Below, piece by piece: positions 45,669 to 54,728 of a DNA stretch of 64,000 nucleotides (the stretch's first letter is position 1; each line of letters starts with the position of its first letter). The position numbers were made by a program, and so were the translations under genes. The notes under the pieces were generated by a model. The model saw only the letters and a program-made list of their open reading frames with translations, was not told where the DNA came from and ran no database searches. This stretch comes from Bradyrhizobium zhanjiangense (GTDB lineage: Bacteria; Pseudomonadota; Alphaproteobacteria; Rhizobiales; Xanthobacteraceae), in NCBI RefSeq assembly GCF_004114935.1, contig NZ_CP022221.1:7337001-7401000 (forward strand). Reading direction: 5' to 3'.

Positions 45669-47012
45669 ATGAGCACGGGCAATTTTTTGCGCGTCACGCG
45701 ACGTCGTTTCCTGACACAAACTGGTCTTATCCTCGCCGCCGCTTCGGTGCCGTCCCTTGCTGCCCCATTCGTTTCCCGTGCGCTTGCCGACACCAAATCC
45801 GTCTCCATCGTACAGTGGAGCCATTTCGTTCCGGAATACGACAAATGGTTCGATCAGTTCGCAAAGGATTGGGGCACGAAAAATAACCTCGACGTCACCG
45901 TCGACCACATCCCGGTCGCCAACGTCGCCGCGCGCGCGGCCGCCGAAGCCTCGGCTCAGTCAGGTCACGATCTGTTCGGATGGAACGGCGCAGGCGGAGC
46001 GCACCTCTACCGCAAATTCCTCGTCGACGTGACAAGCCTCGTCGAGGCAACCGAGAAGAAGTACGGCAAGGTCAGCAGGATCGGCCGCCAGATCGGATAC
46101 AACCAGGACGATAAGACTTGGTCAGCTTTCCCCGATTTTTACATCAACTTCCCGGCCATGTACCGCAAGAGCATGTGGGACGAGATCGGGATGCAGCCGG
46201 ACACGTGGGACAACGTGCGTATCGGCGGCGCCAAGCTGAAAGCCAAGGGCCATCCGGTCGGCATTTCGCTCGGACACAGCAACGACCCGAACACGACCTG
46301 GCGCGGCCTGCTGTGGAGCTTTGGCGGTGCACTTCAGGACACCGAAGGCAAGAACGTCGTGCTCAACAGCAAGGAGACGATCGAAGCCGTCAAGTTCGTC
46401 ACCGCGCTGTACAAGGAGGCGATGACGTCCGAAGTGCTGTCGTGGGACGACTCCAGCAACAATCGCTATCTCGTTTCGGGCATCGGCTCGCTGATCGTCA
46501 ACCCGATCTCCGCCTATCGGACGTTTCAGAAGGCAAACAAGAAGGGCGCCGACGACACCTTCGTGATGGCTCCGCCAAGGGGGCCGGTACGCCAGATCAT
46601 GGGCGGCGCTTCCGAATTCTACGGCATCTGGAAGTTCGCCAAGAATAAGGAAGGCGCAATCGAGTTCCTCAAATACTACGCCGATCATTGGCCGGAGGCG
46701 TTCAAGGCGAGCGAAGGCTACAATAACCCCTGCTTCGCCAATCTGGTGCCGAAGCCGATGCCGATCCTCTCGAACGATCCGACTTCGACGCCATCAGACA
46801 AATTAGCGGTGCTACAGGAGTCCGAGCAGTGGTCAGCCTCCCCGGGATATCCCGGCCCGTCCTGGCCCGCCGTCGACGAGGTCTATAACGACTTCGTTAT
46901 CTGCGACATGATGGCAAAGGCGGCGAGCGGTCAGATGTCCGCCGAGGACTCGGTCAGATGGGCACACCAACAGTCTGATGCCATTTTCAAGAAGTGGCAC
47001 GAGAAAGCCTGA
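45669..47012 (+). CDS. Family-1 extracellular solute-binding protein, Tat-exported (second system)
   Basis: 447 residues; CAGGAGGAG precedes the ATG. Twin-arginine signal TRRRFLTQTGLILAAASVPS. Two-lobe sugar-binding plan: GRQIGYNQDDKTWSAFPDFY, WSFGGALQDTEGKNVVLNSK, then FLKYYADHWPEAFKASEGYN. It begins an operon: ATPase, two permeases and then, after a gap of about 400 bases, a PQQ alcohol dehydrogenase. This is not a copy of the protein at 39275-40591. The neighbouring oxidase genes suggest an alcohol-like or polyol substrate, but this is inferred. Confidence 0.9.
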   Translation: MSTGNFLRVTRRRFLTQTGLILAAASVPSLAAPFVSRALADTKSVSIVQWSHFVPEYDKWFDQFAKDWGTKNNLDVTVDHIPVANVAARAAAEASAQSGHDLFGWNGAGGAHLYRKFLVDVTSLVEATEKKYGKVSRIGRQIGYNQDDKTWSAFPDFYINFPAMYRKSMWDEIGMQPDTWDNVRIGGAKLKAKGHPVGISLGHSNDPNTTWRGLLWSFGGALQDTEGKNVVLNSKETIEAVKFVTALYKEAMTSEVLSWDDSSNNRYLVSGIGSLIVNPISAYRTFQKANKKGADDTFVMAPPRGPVRQIMGGASEFYGIWKFAKNKEGAIEFLKYYADHWPEAFKASEGYNNPCFANLVPKPMPILSNDPTSTPSDKLAVLQESEQWSASPGYPGPSWPAVDEVYNDFVICDMMAKAASGQMSAEDSVRWAHQQSDAIFKKWHEKA

Positions 47013-47141
47013 AGCCGTGTCCGGACGCAGCCCTCCTTTGCGCGCTCCGGCAGCCGGCCACGTTGCAGCTCATTGGCAAACACGATTGGCGCCCTGCCCA
47101 GCGATTGGCAGCAGAGCGCCACATGAGCTCCGGGAGGATCG

Positions 47142-48170
47142 ATGGCAGCCGTATTGACCAGAGATATCGTCAAGAAGTTCGGCGAGATTAACGCCGTCAA
47201 CGGCATCTCGCTGAGGGTGCCGGATGGCGAGTTCATGGTGCTGCTCGGCCCCTCGGGCTGCGGCAAGACGACGTTCCTCCGCATCATCTGCGGCCTCGAG
47301 CAACAGACCAGCGGCGACCTCCTGATCGGCGGCAATGTCGTCAACGACATCCCGCCCCGCGCCCGCGGCATTGCGATGATGTTCCAGAGCTACGGCCTTT
47401 ATCCGCACTATACGGTACGTAATAACATTGCCTTTCCGCTGCGCACGCAGCGCATGCCCTCCCAGGACATCCAAAACAAGGTCGAGTGGGCCTCGCAGTT
47501 GCTCGGCATCGGCCATCTTCTCGACCGGCGGCCACGCCAGCTCTCAGGCGGCGAGCGCCAGCGTGTGGCGCTTGCGCGCGCGCTCGTTCGCGAACCGACC
47601 GCGCTTCTGCTCGACGAGCCGCTGTCCAATCTGGATGCCAAGCTCCGTACCTCGGCCCGCCAGGAGATCAAGAACTTTCAGCAGCGCGTTGGCCTCACCA
47701 CCATTTACGTGACCCACGACCAGATCGAAGCGATGGGCATGGGCGACCGTATCGCGGTGATCGATCATGGAAGGGTTCGGCAAGTGGGAACGCCAACCGA
47801 TATCTATGAAGATCCTGCCGACCTTTTTGTCGCAACCTTTGTCGGCGCGCCGCCGATGAACATCGTCACCCGCAATGGCGGCGGCTATCTCGGATTCCGG
47901 CCGGAGAATTTCTTGCCCAGGGACATGATTGAAGACGGAGGCGCGACCGAATTTTCGTTTCGCGTCGACCGTTCGGAATATCTCGGGTCCGAGCGCATTG
48001 TTTACGGCGTGGTGGATGGCTTTGACTCGAAGCAGCCGATCACGGCGAAGTTGCCGCCAGCCCACGTCGCCGAAGGAAGCATTCGGCCCGGAGAGTGGCA
48101 TCCGTTCGCCGTGAAGAACAGCGCGCTGCGCCATTTCGACGCCAACGGCAATCGTCGCACTCGCCACTGA
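47142..48170 (+). CDS. ABC transporter ATP-binding protein (second system)
   Basis: 342 residues, GGGAGG before the ATG. Walker A GPSGCGKTTFLRIICGLE, Q-loop in MMFQSYGLYPHYTVRN, signature LSGGERQRVALARALV, Walker B LLLDEPLSNLDAKLR and the H-loop YVTHDQIEAMGMG are intact. The C-terminal regulatory domain has the TOBE-type layout of carbohydrate importers. It follows the binding protein by 129 bases. Confidence 0.93.
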   Translation: MAAVLTRDIVKKFGEINAVNGISLRVPDGEFMVLLGPSGCGKTTFLRIICGLEQQTSGDLLIGGNVVNDIPPRARGIAMMFQSYGLYPHYTVRNNIAFPLRTQRMPSQDIQNKVEWASQLLGIGHLLDRRPRQLSGGERQRVALARALVREPTALLLDEPLSNLDAKLRTSARQEIKNFQQRVGLTTIYVTHDQIEAMGMGDRIAVIDHGRVRQVGTPTDIYEDPADLFVATFVGAPPMNIVTRNGGGYLGFRPENFLPRDMIEDGGATEFSFRVDRSEYLGSERIVYGVVDGFDSKQPITAKLPPAHVAEGSIRPGEWHPFAVKNSALRHFDANGNRRTRH

Positions 48171-48185
48171 ACCGGGGATTCGCCG

Positions 48186-49115
48186 ATGGCCGTCATCGCA
48201 GAGCCTGTTGCCAAGCCGATTTCACGCTTTCGCTTCATCCTGGACCGGCGCGAGGCGCTTGAAACGGTCTTGGTCGCGCCGGCGATCCTCTACGTCTTGC
48301 TATTGGTCGGCCTGCCGCTCCTGCTCGCGGTCTATTACTCGCTCAGCGCCTATACCATCTACAACCCAACCTGGAAGTTCGTCGGCCTGGCGAACTTCGA
48401 GCAGATCCTGCAAAATCCGAATTTCCTCGACACGTTGCGCAACACCTTCATCTTTACATTCGGGTCGCAATTGCTCGGCCTCGTGCTCGGAAAGTTCGGC
48501 GCCTTCCTGCTGTTGCAGCCCTTCCCCGGCCGCAAGATCGTGCGAGCGCTAATCATCCTGCCTTTTGCGGTACCGGTCGCGCTCGCCACGATCGCCTGGC
48601 AGTGGATGTTCGATTCGCTCTACAGCGTGATCAACTGGACCCTGATTGCGGCTGGCATCCTTACTCGCGAAGAGGCGCCGAACTGGCTCGGCAATCCGTA
48701 CCTTGCGATGCTGTGCATTGTCATTATCAACGCTTGGCGCTTCTTTCCATTTGCCATCGTGATTTTCCTCGCCGGCATCACTGCGGTTCCGCAGGACGTG
48801 ATCGACGCCGCGACGGTCGATGGTGCAGGCTTTTGGCGCCGCAACTACCAGATCATCCTGCCGATGATCCTGCCGATCATGGCCATCGGCCTGATCTTCG
48901 GCATCGTGTTCACGTTCACTGATCTTTCCATCGTCTTCCTGCTGACCCAGGGCGGCCCCGGTGGCGCAACCTCGGTGCTGGGCTTTGAAGGCTTTCAGAC
49001 CGGTATTGTTTCCGGCGACGTGGCGCACGGCGCCGCGATCTCGCTGTTCATGCTGCCGGTGCTGCTAGTCGTGGTGATCTTCATGCTTCGCTTTATTCGT
49101 CGCCGGGAGATTTGA
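48186..49115 (+). CDS. ABC transporter permease (MalF-like, second system)
   Basis: 309 residues, six helices. Coupling motif DVIDAATVDGAGFWRRNYQI. Starts 15 bases after the ATPase gene and is followed by the MalG-like gene with a one-base gap, so all four are one operon. Confidence 0.92.
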   Translation: MAVIAEPVAKPISRFRFILDRREALETVLVAPAILYVLLLVGLPLLLAVYYSLSAYTIYNPTWKFVGLANFEQILQNPNFLDTLRNTFIFTFGSQLLGLVLGKFGAFLLLQPFPGRKIVRALIILPFAVPVALATIAWQWMFDSLYSVINWTLIAAGILTREEAPNWLGNPYLAMLCIVIINAWRFFPFAIVIFLAGITAVPQDVIDAATVDGAGFWRRNYQIILPMILPIMAIGLIFGIVFTFTDLSIVFLLTQGGPGGATSVLGFEGFQTGIVSGDVAHGAAISLFMLPVLLVVVIFMLRFIRRREI

Positions 49116-49116
49116 C

Positions 49117-49962
49117 ATGTCGGAGCCTTTTGTTCGGTCGCTCCGCGGAACCGGGTTTTTCCTCGGCGTCGCATTCTTCGTTATCCTGGCCGCGTTTCCG
49201 TTCTATTGGATGGTGATCACGGCGTTCAAGCAGAACAGTGACCTTTACAACGTCACCAACATCCCGTTCTGGTTCAACGAGCCGCCGACGCTGGAGCACA
49301 TCAAGTACCTGTTCGAGGAAACCCTGTTCGCGCGCTGGCTGTTGAACTCGCTGATCGTCGGCGTCTGCGTTACCGCGATCACCCTGGTCACCGCGGTTCC
49401 GGCCGGTTACAGCCTGGCCCGCATGACCAGTCGCAAGGGCGAAGCGCTCGGAATCATGATTTTCCTGACCTACCTGGTGCCACCGACTTTGTTGTTCCTG
49501 CCGCTGTCCCGAATCATCGCCGAACTCGGACTGCAAAACTCGATGTGGTCGCTGGTGCTGGTCTACCCGACCTTCACGATCCCGTTCTGCTCCTGGCTGC
49601 TGATGGGGTTCTTCAAGGCGCTCCCGGTCGAGATCGAGGAAGCCGCAATCGTCGACGGCTGCAGCCTGTTTGGCGCCTTCATCAAGATGGCGATCCCGCT
49701 GTCGGTGCCGGCGATCCTGACGGTTGTGATCTTTACGTTCACCCTGACCTTGCAAGAATTCGTCTACGCGCTGACCTTCATCTCGTCGTCCGACCAAAAG
49801 CCGATCACGCTGGGCGTCTCGACCGACCTGATCCGGGGCGACGTGTTCTTCTGGGGCGAGATCATGGCGGGCGCTTTGATTGCCGCCATCCCCGTAGCCA
49901 TCGCCTACAATATCTTCCTCGATCGCTTCATCGCCGGCATCACCGGGGGCGCTGTCAAATAG
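49117..49962 (+). CDS. ABC transporter permease (MalG-like, second system)
   Basis: 281 residues, six helices. Coupling motif EEAAIVDGCSLFGAFIKM. FPFYWMVITAFKQNSDLYNV is a typical MalG-type first helix. It ends the importer operon. The PQQ dehydrogenase gene starts 403 bases later on the same strand. Confidence 0.92.
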   Translation: MSEPFVRSLRGTGFFLGVAFFVILAAFPFYWMVITAFKQNSDLYNVTNIPFWFNEPPTLEHIKYLFEETLFARWLLNSLIVGVCVTAITLVTAVPAGYSLARMTSRKGEALGIMIFLTYLVPPTLLFLPLSRIIAELGLQNSMWSLVLVYPTFTIPFCSWLLMGFFKALPVEIEEAAIVDGCSLFGAFIKMAIPLSVPAILTVVIFTFTLTLQEFVYALTFISSSDQKPITLGVSTDLIRGDVFFWGEIMAGALIAAIPVAIAYNIFLDRFIAGITGGAVK

Positions 49963-50365
49963 CCATCGTGCTGCTTCTGGCAAGGGGTGAACTAGGCTCC
50001 TGTGCGCCGCCTTCTTGGACCCGCGCCTCGGCCGCCGTAGCCGGACGCCGCGAGAACACAGAGCCGCATCCACTGTTCGGACATCATCCGACGATGGCGA
50101 TGTGTCGGCTCAAAGAGAATGGGCGTTCGGACAGTCTGGCTGCCAAATTACATCGCTTGCGCCCGTACTACTTTAAGCGTTGAATTCATCGTGATGCTAC
50201 GGCGCTGCTGAACGAATACATTCGGCCGCAGCGATCACCATCTGGTGTCTGCACCCCTCGCCGAGGTCAGGAGACGAGCTGCACGGATGAGGCAGCTTCT
50301 GCAAGAGGCCGCAGCAGACTGCATGTTGGATGTAGTTCCCGCGATACAATAAGGGAGGCAGAACA
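49963..50365 (+). promoter_or_regulatory. Gene-free stretch before the PQQ dehydrogenase
   Basis: 403 bases without a gene. GTTCGGACA occurs twice (about 50076 and 50137), and the ribosome-binding site GGGAGG lies before the dehydrogenase ATG. I saw no clear promoter boxes. It should hold the promoter for the dehydrogenase operon, unless this is read through from the importer. Confidence 0.4.
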
Positions 50366-52099
50366 ATGAAAGTCAGTACAAGGCACCTTACCTATGTTGC
50401 CGCACTGGCCGCTATGCTTGCACCATCAGCTTGGGCGATCGCGCCGTCAGAGATCAATTCCGCTCGCATCGAGGCGGCCGAGCAGAACCCAGGTGATTGG
50501 CTGACCTATCACGGCGGCTATAAATCGTATCACTACAGCGGGCTCGATCAAATCAATGCGAGCAATGTAAAGAATCTCGAGGTCGCCTGGATCCATATGC
50601 CCGGACGTTCCACGCGCGGTCTGCAGTCGATGCCGCTCGTTGCTGACGGCGTGCTCTATTATTCGGGGTCCTATAGCCGCGTCTATGCACTCGACGGGGC
50701 AACCGGCAAGATGATCTGGTCGCACTTTCCGGTGCTCGACGAGGAACTCGTAGCGATGCAGACGCACTCACCGTACAACCGCGGTGTCGCGCTCGGCGAT
50801 GGCAAGGTCTTCGTTGGCACCGTCGACGGGCATCTCATCGCGCTCGACTTGAAAACCGGCAAGGAGGTGTGGAACACGCAGCTGGTCGACTCCAAGAAGC
50901 TCACGGTCGGCTTCACGGGTGCGCCGCTGGTAGTGAAGGACACCGTCATCATCGGCAGCCAGGGCGGCGAATGGACCTCGCGCGGTCCGCTGTTCGGAGT
51001 CGATATCAAGACGGGCAAGAAGAAATGGGAATTCTTCACCGTCGCCGGCACCGAGGAAGCCAAGGCCACCTGGGGTAGTGATTCCTGGCGCACCGGCGGG
51101 GGTGGCGCATGGATGCCCGGCACCTACGATCCTGAAACCAACACCGTCTGGTGGGGAACGGCCAATCCTGCACCGCTTTACGACTGGTCCGGCGCGGACT
51201 GGAAGAACAGCGGACCGCGGCCAGGCACCAATCTCTACACAACTTCGGTCATCGCGCTCGATCCCGACACCGGCAAGCTGAAATTCTATCATCAGGAGTT
51301 GCCTCATGATGCATGGGATTTCGACTCGGCAGTCGGTGAGTTCGTGATGATCGACCGCGACGGCCGCAAGCTCGTCGTGCATCCGAACAAGGGTGGTTTT
51401 GTGTTCGTCTACGACCGCGCCGATGGGAAGGTGCAGAACGTGTGGCGGATCGCGAAGAATATCAATTTCGTCAAGGATATCGATCCGAAAACCGGCGAAC
51501 TGATCGGCCGGCGCGACTTGAGTCTCGGGAAAGCGAGCGAGCCGCTTTGTCCGGCGATTGCCGGCGGCGTCAGCTGGAACTCCGGCGCCTACAGCCCGAA
51601 GACAGGCCTGTGGTACAAGCTCGCCCAGGAATGGTGCATGGATGTGGACGTGATAAAGACCACGCCAATCACCGAGCCGATGGCGCAGCTCAATATCGGC
51701 GCGAATTTCAAGCTCGTTCCGCCGCCGGACGGAGCGGCGCGCGGTCATCTTGATGCACGTGATCCCGTGACTGGTGCGAAGAAATGGGAGGTCAATTTCG
51801 ACGAGCCTCCGCTGGCGAGCGTGCTTGCGACGGCCGGCAATCTGGTGTTCGTGCCTGACTCGCGTGGTGTGCTGCGTGCTTACAATGCGGAGACCGGACA
51901 GGAACTGTGGTCGCATTTCAATGGCGTCGGTCACAATGGCGGCATCATCAGCTACAGCGCCGGCGACAAGCAATACATCGCAGTGCCGGCCGGTTGGGGC
52001 GGCATGGTGGCGGACGAGTTCCCGGCCCTTTTCGGCGAACCCTTTACGAGCATGCCGAAGGACGCCGGTGCGCTCGTTGTCTTCACGCTGAAACAATAA
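50366..52099 (+). CDS. PQQ-dependent alcohol dehydrogenase with lanthanide-type Asp pair
   Basis: 577 residues with a Sec signal (about 1-24, ends SAWA). The eight-bladed propeller pattern with repeated W-docking motifs (LDPDTGKLKF, FDIKTGKKKWEF-like blocks) matches methanol/ethanol dehydrogenases. The catalytic base is in HDAWDFDSAVGE: D318, followed two residues on by D320. An Asp at +2 is the known mark of lanthanide-dependent (XoxF/ExaF-type) enzymes; calcium-type MxaF has Ala there. The disulfide of adjacent Cys residues near PQQ, common in MxaF and XoxF, is not seen. It probably oxidises an alcohol in the periplasm and passes electrons to the cytochrome encoded next. Confidence 0.85.
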   Translation: MKVSTRHLTYVAALAAMLAPSAWAIAPSEINSARIEAAEQNPGDWLTYHGGYKSYHYSGLDQINASNVKNLEVAWIHMPGRSTRGLQSMPLVADGVLYYSGSYSRVYALDGATGKMIWSHFPVLDEELVAMQTHSPYNRGVALGDGKVFVGTVDGHLIALDLKTGKEVWNTQLVDSKKLTVGFTGAPLVVKDTVIIGSQGGEWTSRGPLFGVDIKTGKKKWEFFTVAGTEEAKATWGSDSWRTGGGGAWMPGTYDPETNTVWWGTANPAPLYDWSGADWKNSGPRPGTNLYTTSVIALDPDTGKLKFYHQELPHDAWDFDSAVGEFVMIDRDGRKLVVHPNKGGFVFVYDRADGKVQNVWRIAKNINFVKDIDPKTGELIGRRDLSLGKASEPLCPAIAGGVSWNSGAYSPKTGLWYKLAQEWCMDVDVIKTTPITEPMAQLNIGANFKLVPPPDGAARGHLDARDPVTGAKKWEVNFDEPPLASVLATAGNLVFVPDSRGVLRAYNAETGQELWSHFNGVGHNGGIISYSAGDKQYIAVPAGWGGMVADEFPALFGEPFTSMPKDAGALVVFTLKQ

Positions 52100-52119
52100 G
52101 AATGGTGAGGAGAGCCAGG

Positions 52120-52491
52120 GTGCAGTCGCCCCCTGTCTCTCCGGTCCAGATGCCAATGTTGAAGTCGATTCTTCTCATCACCGGCATTGCGTTGTCATTG
52201 CCCTTCGGCCTCTTTGCGCAGCAGAGCCAGGCTCCCAAGCAGGATCAATCGGCCCGCGAAACCGATATCGAGGGCGGGACGATGTTCGCGACCTCGTGTG
52301 GCTTCTGTCACGAGAACGGCGGCCGCGCCGCCGGCAAAGGGCCGAAGCTCGCGGGTACGGCGCGCAGCGACGATTTTATCGTGGAGCGGATCAAGAAGGG
52401 TAAGCCTGGAGCCATGCCCGCCTTCGGAGGCGCCTTTTCGGAGAGCCAGATCATGGCAATCCTGGCCTACATCCGAAATCTGGAAGAATGA
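52120..52491 (+). CDS. Periplasmic class I cytochrome c
   Basis: 123 residues from GTG 52120, with GAGGAGA at the right distance; ATG 52150 (MPMLKSIL) or ATG 52102 are alternatives. A signal peptide (LLITGIALSLPFGLFA) is followed by the haem motif CGFCH and the Met ligand in GAMPAFGGAFSE. It lies between the dehydrogenase and an MxaJ/XoxJ-like gene, the place of the XoxG-type electron acceptor. Its stop overlaps the next start (ATGA). Confidence 0.85.
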   Translation: MQSPPVSPVQMPMLKSILLITGIALSLPFGLFAQQSQAPKQDQSARETDIEGGTMFATSCGFCHENGGRAAGKGPKLAGTARSDDFIVERIKKGKPGAMPAFGGAFSESQIMAILAYIRNLEE

Positions 52492-53264
52492 GGCCGGAGA
52501 TGCGCCAAAGCGTTTTCGTAGGCCTTTTGATCCTGCTCGGAGCCACCGGTGCCAGCGCGCGCTCGCTGGAGGCGATTCGTACACGCGGGGCGCTCACGCT
52601 TTGCGCACACCCCAATGCGTTGCCGTTTGCCAGCAAGCGTGATGTCGACCCCGGATTCCAGGTCGAGATCGCCCGTGAACTGGCGAAGCAGTTGAAGGTC
52701 GCGCTGGAGCAGCACTGGGTCGTCAACAGCTTTCAGTACCGCCGCGCGGACTGCGACATCATCATGGATGCGATCGCGAACCCCGCGGCGCTGGCGGAGG
52801 TGGGATTGCGCATGTCGCGGCCCTATCAGCGCAGCGGGGTCGCGTTGGCCGTCCGGGCCGACTCTGGCGCGGCGTCGCTGGCGGATTTGAGGCCTGGTCA
52901 GCGCGTCGGGGTGCAGGTCGGCTCGATCGCCTCCATGACACTCAGCAAGCGGGGCATCCAAACCTCTCCGTTTGTCTTCGAAGATGAAATCATGGACGCG
53001 CTTGCCAAGAACGAGATCGACGCCGCGGCGGTTACACCCGCCGCAATTGGTTGGTTCAACCAAGTTCATCCCGATGCGCACGTGCGCCGCATTCCTGCTT
53101 TCGAAGACGATCCCGACTTGAACTGGAATGTCGCTGTTGGGATGCTCAGCCCAGACGAGAAGCTCAGGCAAGGACTCGACGCAGCCCTTGAAGCATTGCT
53201 CGCCGACGGCACCCTCGCGCGGATCTACGCGCATTACAATGTCGAATTGCGGTCGCCAAAATGA
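52488..53264 (+). CDS. MxaJ/XoxJ-like periplasmic binding protein
   Basis: 258 residues from ATG 52488, overlapping the cytochrome stop by four bases; ATG 52500 is possible. The fold is that of family-3 solute-binding proteins: TRGALTLCAHPNALPFASKR, then ALAVRADSGAASLADLRPGQ. In methanol dehydrogenase operons a protein of this kind (MxaJ, XoxJ) is needed for a working dehydrogenase, possibly by helping load PQQ or metal. Position after dehydrogenase and cytochrome fits this role better than transport. Confidence 0.8.
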   Translation: MRPEMRQSVFVGLLILLGATGASARSLEAIRTRGALTLCAHPNALPFASKRDVDPGFQVEIARELAKQLKVALEQHWVVNSFQYRRADCDIIMDAIANPAALAEVGLRMSRPYQRSGVALAVRADSGAASLADLRPGQRVGVQVGSIASMTLSKRGIQTSPFVFEDEIMDALAKNEIDAAAVTPAAIGWFNQVHPDAHVRRIPAFEDDPDLNWNVAVGMLSPDEKLRQGLDAALEALLADGTLARIYAHYNVELRSPK

Positions 53265-53637
53265 GCAGGGCTCCCGGCGCAAGAACTGGCGGAGCAGCCG
53301 GAATTCATTGGATGATGTTCACCATATCTTGACGTTCAACTTCGTCTCAAACAGCCTCGTGCACAAAGGAGTGCCAGCCTTCGGCATCGCATCCCCGGGG
53401 ATTTTGTTGGCCCGATTGCTCTGGATTCGGCAGGTCGTCTCTGGGGCATTCGCGTCGGTTTGGCCGGTGCCGACGACTTCCGCCCTCCCCCTATAAACAG
53501 ACATCGTTACCGCGCGTCGGCTCGTCTCAAACGGGCCATATTGCACTTGCCATTCCCAAGGATGGAAATTCACTGGCTTTCCGCTATTTTGTGTTGAGCC
53601 GCAGTTCTGTAGCGGCGATCTCGAAACGAGGTTCGCG
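53265..53637. other. Gene-free stretch with degenerate intergenic repeat
   Basis: 373 bases without a gene. CATTCGCGTCGGTTTGGCC at about 53446 also occurs, with one change, at about 57502. This is the scattered repeat type noted near 30515 and 36045. No terminator is obvious after the XoxJ-like gene. Confidence 0.5.
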
Positions 53638-54384
53638 ATGACCTCCAGGTCCTCGATCAGGCGGCTCGGCGCGCCGCTTGTCGCTTTTTTTCTAACCATC
53701 TGGCCGTTGGTCCCTCCGGTACATGCGATTGAGGACGCTGCAAAGGTTGGCGTGGTGTCCTTTGGTCTGTACGGGGATCAAGGCGTGTTTAGATCCGAGG
53801 CGACCGGCGCGGCTGAGGTCGTGGCCGGCCGTTTCGAGACTGGACCGATCAACGTGGAGTACAATTCCAAGAAAGGGGGACGTGCAACGATCGAAGCTCT
53901 GACCAAGTCGTTACAGTCGGCCGCCAACCGCTTGGATCCCGAGAAAGACGTGCTCTTTTTGATTCTCACCTCGCATGGCTCTCCTGATGGCCTTGCAATC
54001 AAGGCGGGGCGGCTCACAGAAACGCTTACACCATCTCGTCTCCGCGACATGCTCGCGAAGACAGGTGTGCGACACAAGGTGGTGGTCATCTCGGCTTGTT
54101 ATTCCGGGGTTTTTATCCCGCGCCTGGCGACTCCCGACGTGCTGGTCATCACCGCGGCCGATGACAAGCATCCGTCGTTCGGCTGCCAGGACAAGGCCAA
54201 GTGGACCTATTTTGGCGACGCTTTTTTCAATATCGCGCTCCGGAAAGCCGTCAGCCTGAAGGATGCGTTTCTCGATGCGCGCTCACTCGTCCGGAAGCGA
54301 GAATTGCGGGAACATTTCGAGCCGTCGAATCCGCTCATGGCGGGCGGTGCAGACGTGCTGCCATTGCTTGTCGGACGCCCTTGA
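53638..54384 (+). CDS. Secreted C13 (legumain-type) peptidase homologue
   Basis: 248 residues with an N-terminal signal or anchor (LVAFFLTIWPLVPPVHA). The catalytic pair of clan CD peptidases is visible: His113 in LILTSHGSPDG and Cys154 in VVISACYSGVF. Clan CD covers legumain, caspases and gingipains; the H-G then A-C-Y-S-G-x pattern matches bacterial C13 members. Targets are unknown. It stands alone between two repeat-rich gaps. Confidence 0.85.
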   Translation: MTSRSSIRRLGAPLVAFFLTIWPLVPPVHAIEDAAKVGVVSFGLYGDQGVFRSEATGAAEVVAGRFETGPINVEYNSKKGGRATIEALTKSLQSAANRLDPEKDVLFLILTSHGSPDGLAIKAGRLTETLTPSRLRDMLAKTGVRHKVVVISACYSGVFIPRLATPDVLVITAADDKHPSFGCQDKAKWTYFGDAFFNIALRKAVSLKDAFLDARSLVRKRELREHFEPSNPLMAGGADVLPLLVGRP

Positions 54385-54552
54385 GCAACCGGCCGCGAGC
54401 GCCAAGGCTATTGCTCGCGGGCGTAGCGCGTCTCGACAAACATGGCTTTCCGCCAGCCTAGCCCGCTAGGTAGCCTACGGCTAACGGCCAAGCAGTGCAA
54501 TCGATCGGGATAAGCTCATGGGCCGTGTAGCGATGGGGTCAAAAATCGGCAG

Positions 54553-54633
54553 TCTACACCGTTGCAAGCCCCTTCCGGTCTACACCCAACAGCCGACGCT
54601 TGGACCGGCATCGAGCTAGGCAGGATCGGGCCA
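54553..54633. repeat. Degenerate dispersed repeat, copy 2
   Basis: Matches 44326-44405 over about 80 bases. It lies in the 344-base gene-free stretch 54385-54728 between the C13 peptidase and aldo/keto reductase genes; I saw nothing else in that stretch. Confidence 0.7.
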
Positions 54634-54728
54634 CAAGAGGACATCCAAGAGCCAGGCGAGCGGGGCACCGATCGCGCCGCTTCAAGCGGCGGGTCATCGC
54701 TAAGGTGGAGGGACGAAAGGCGCCGGAT

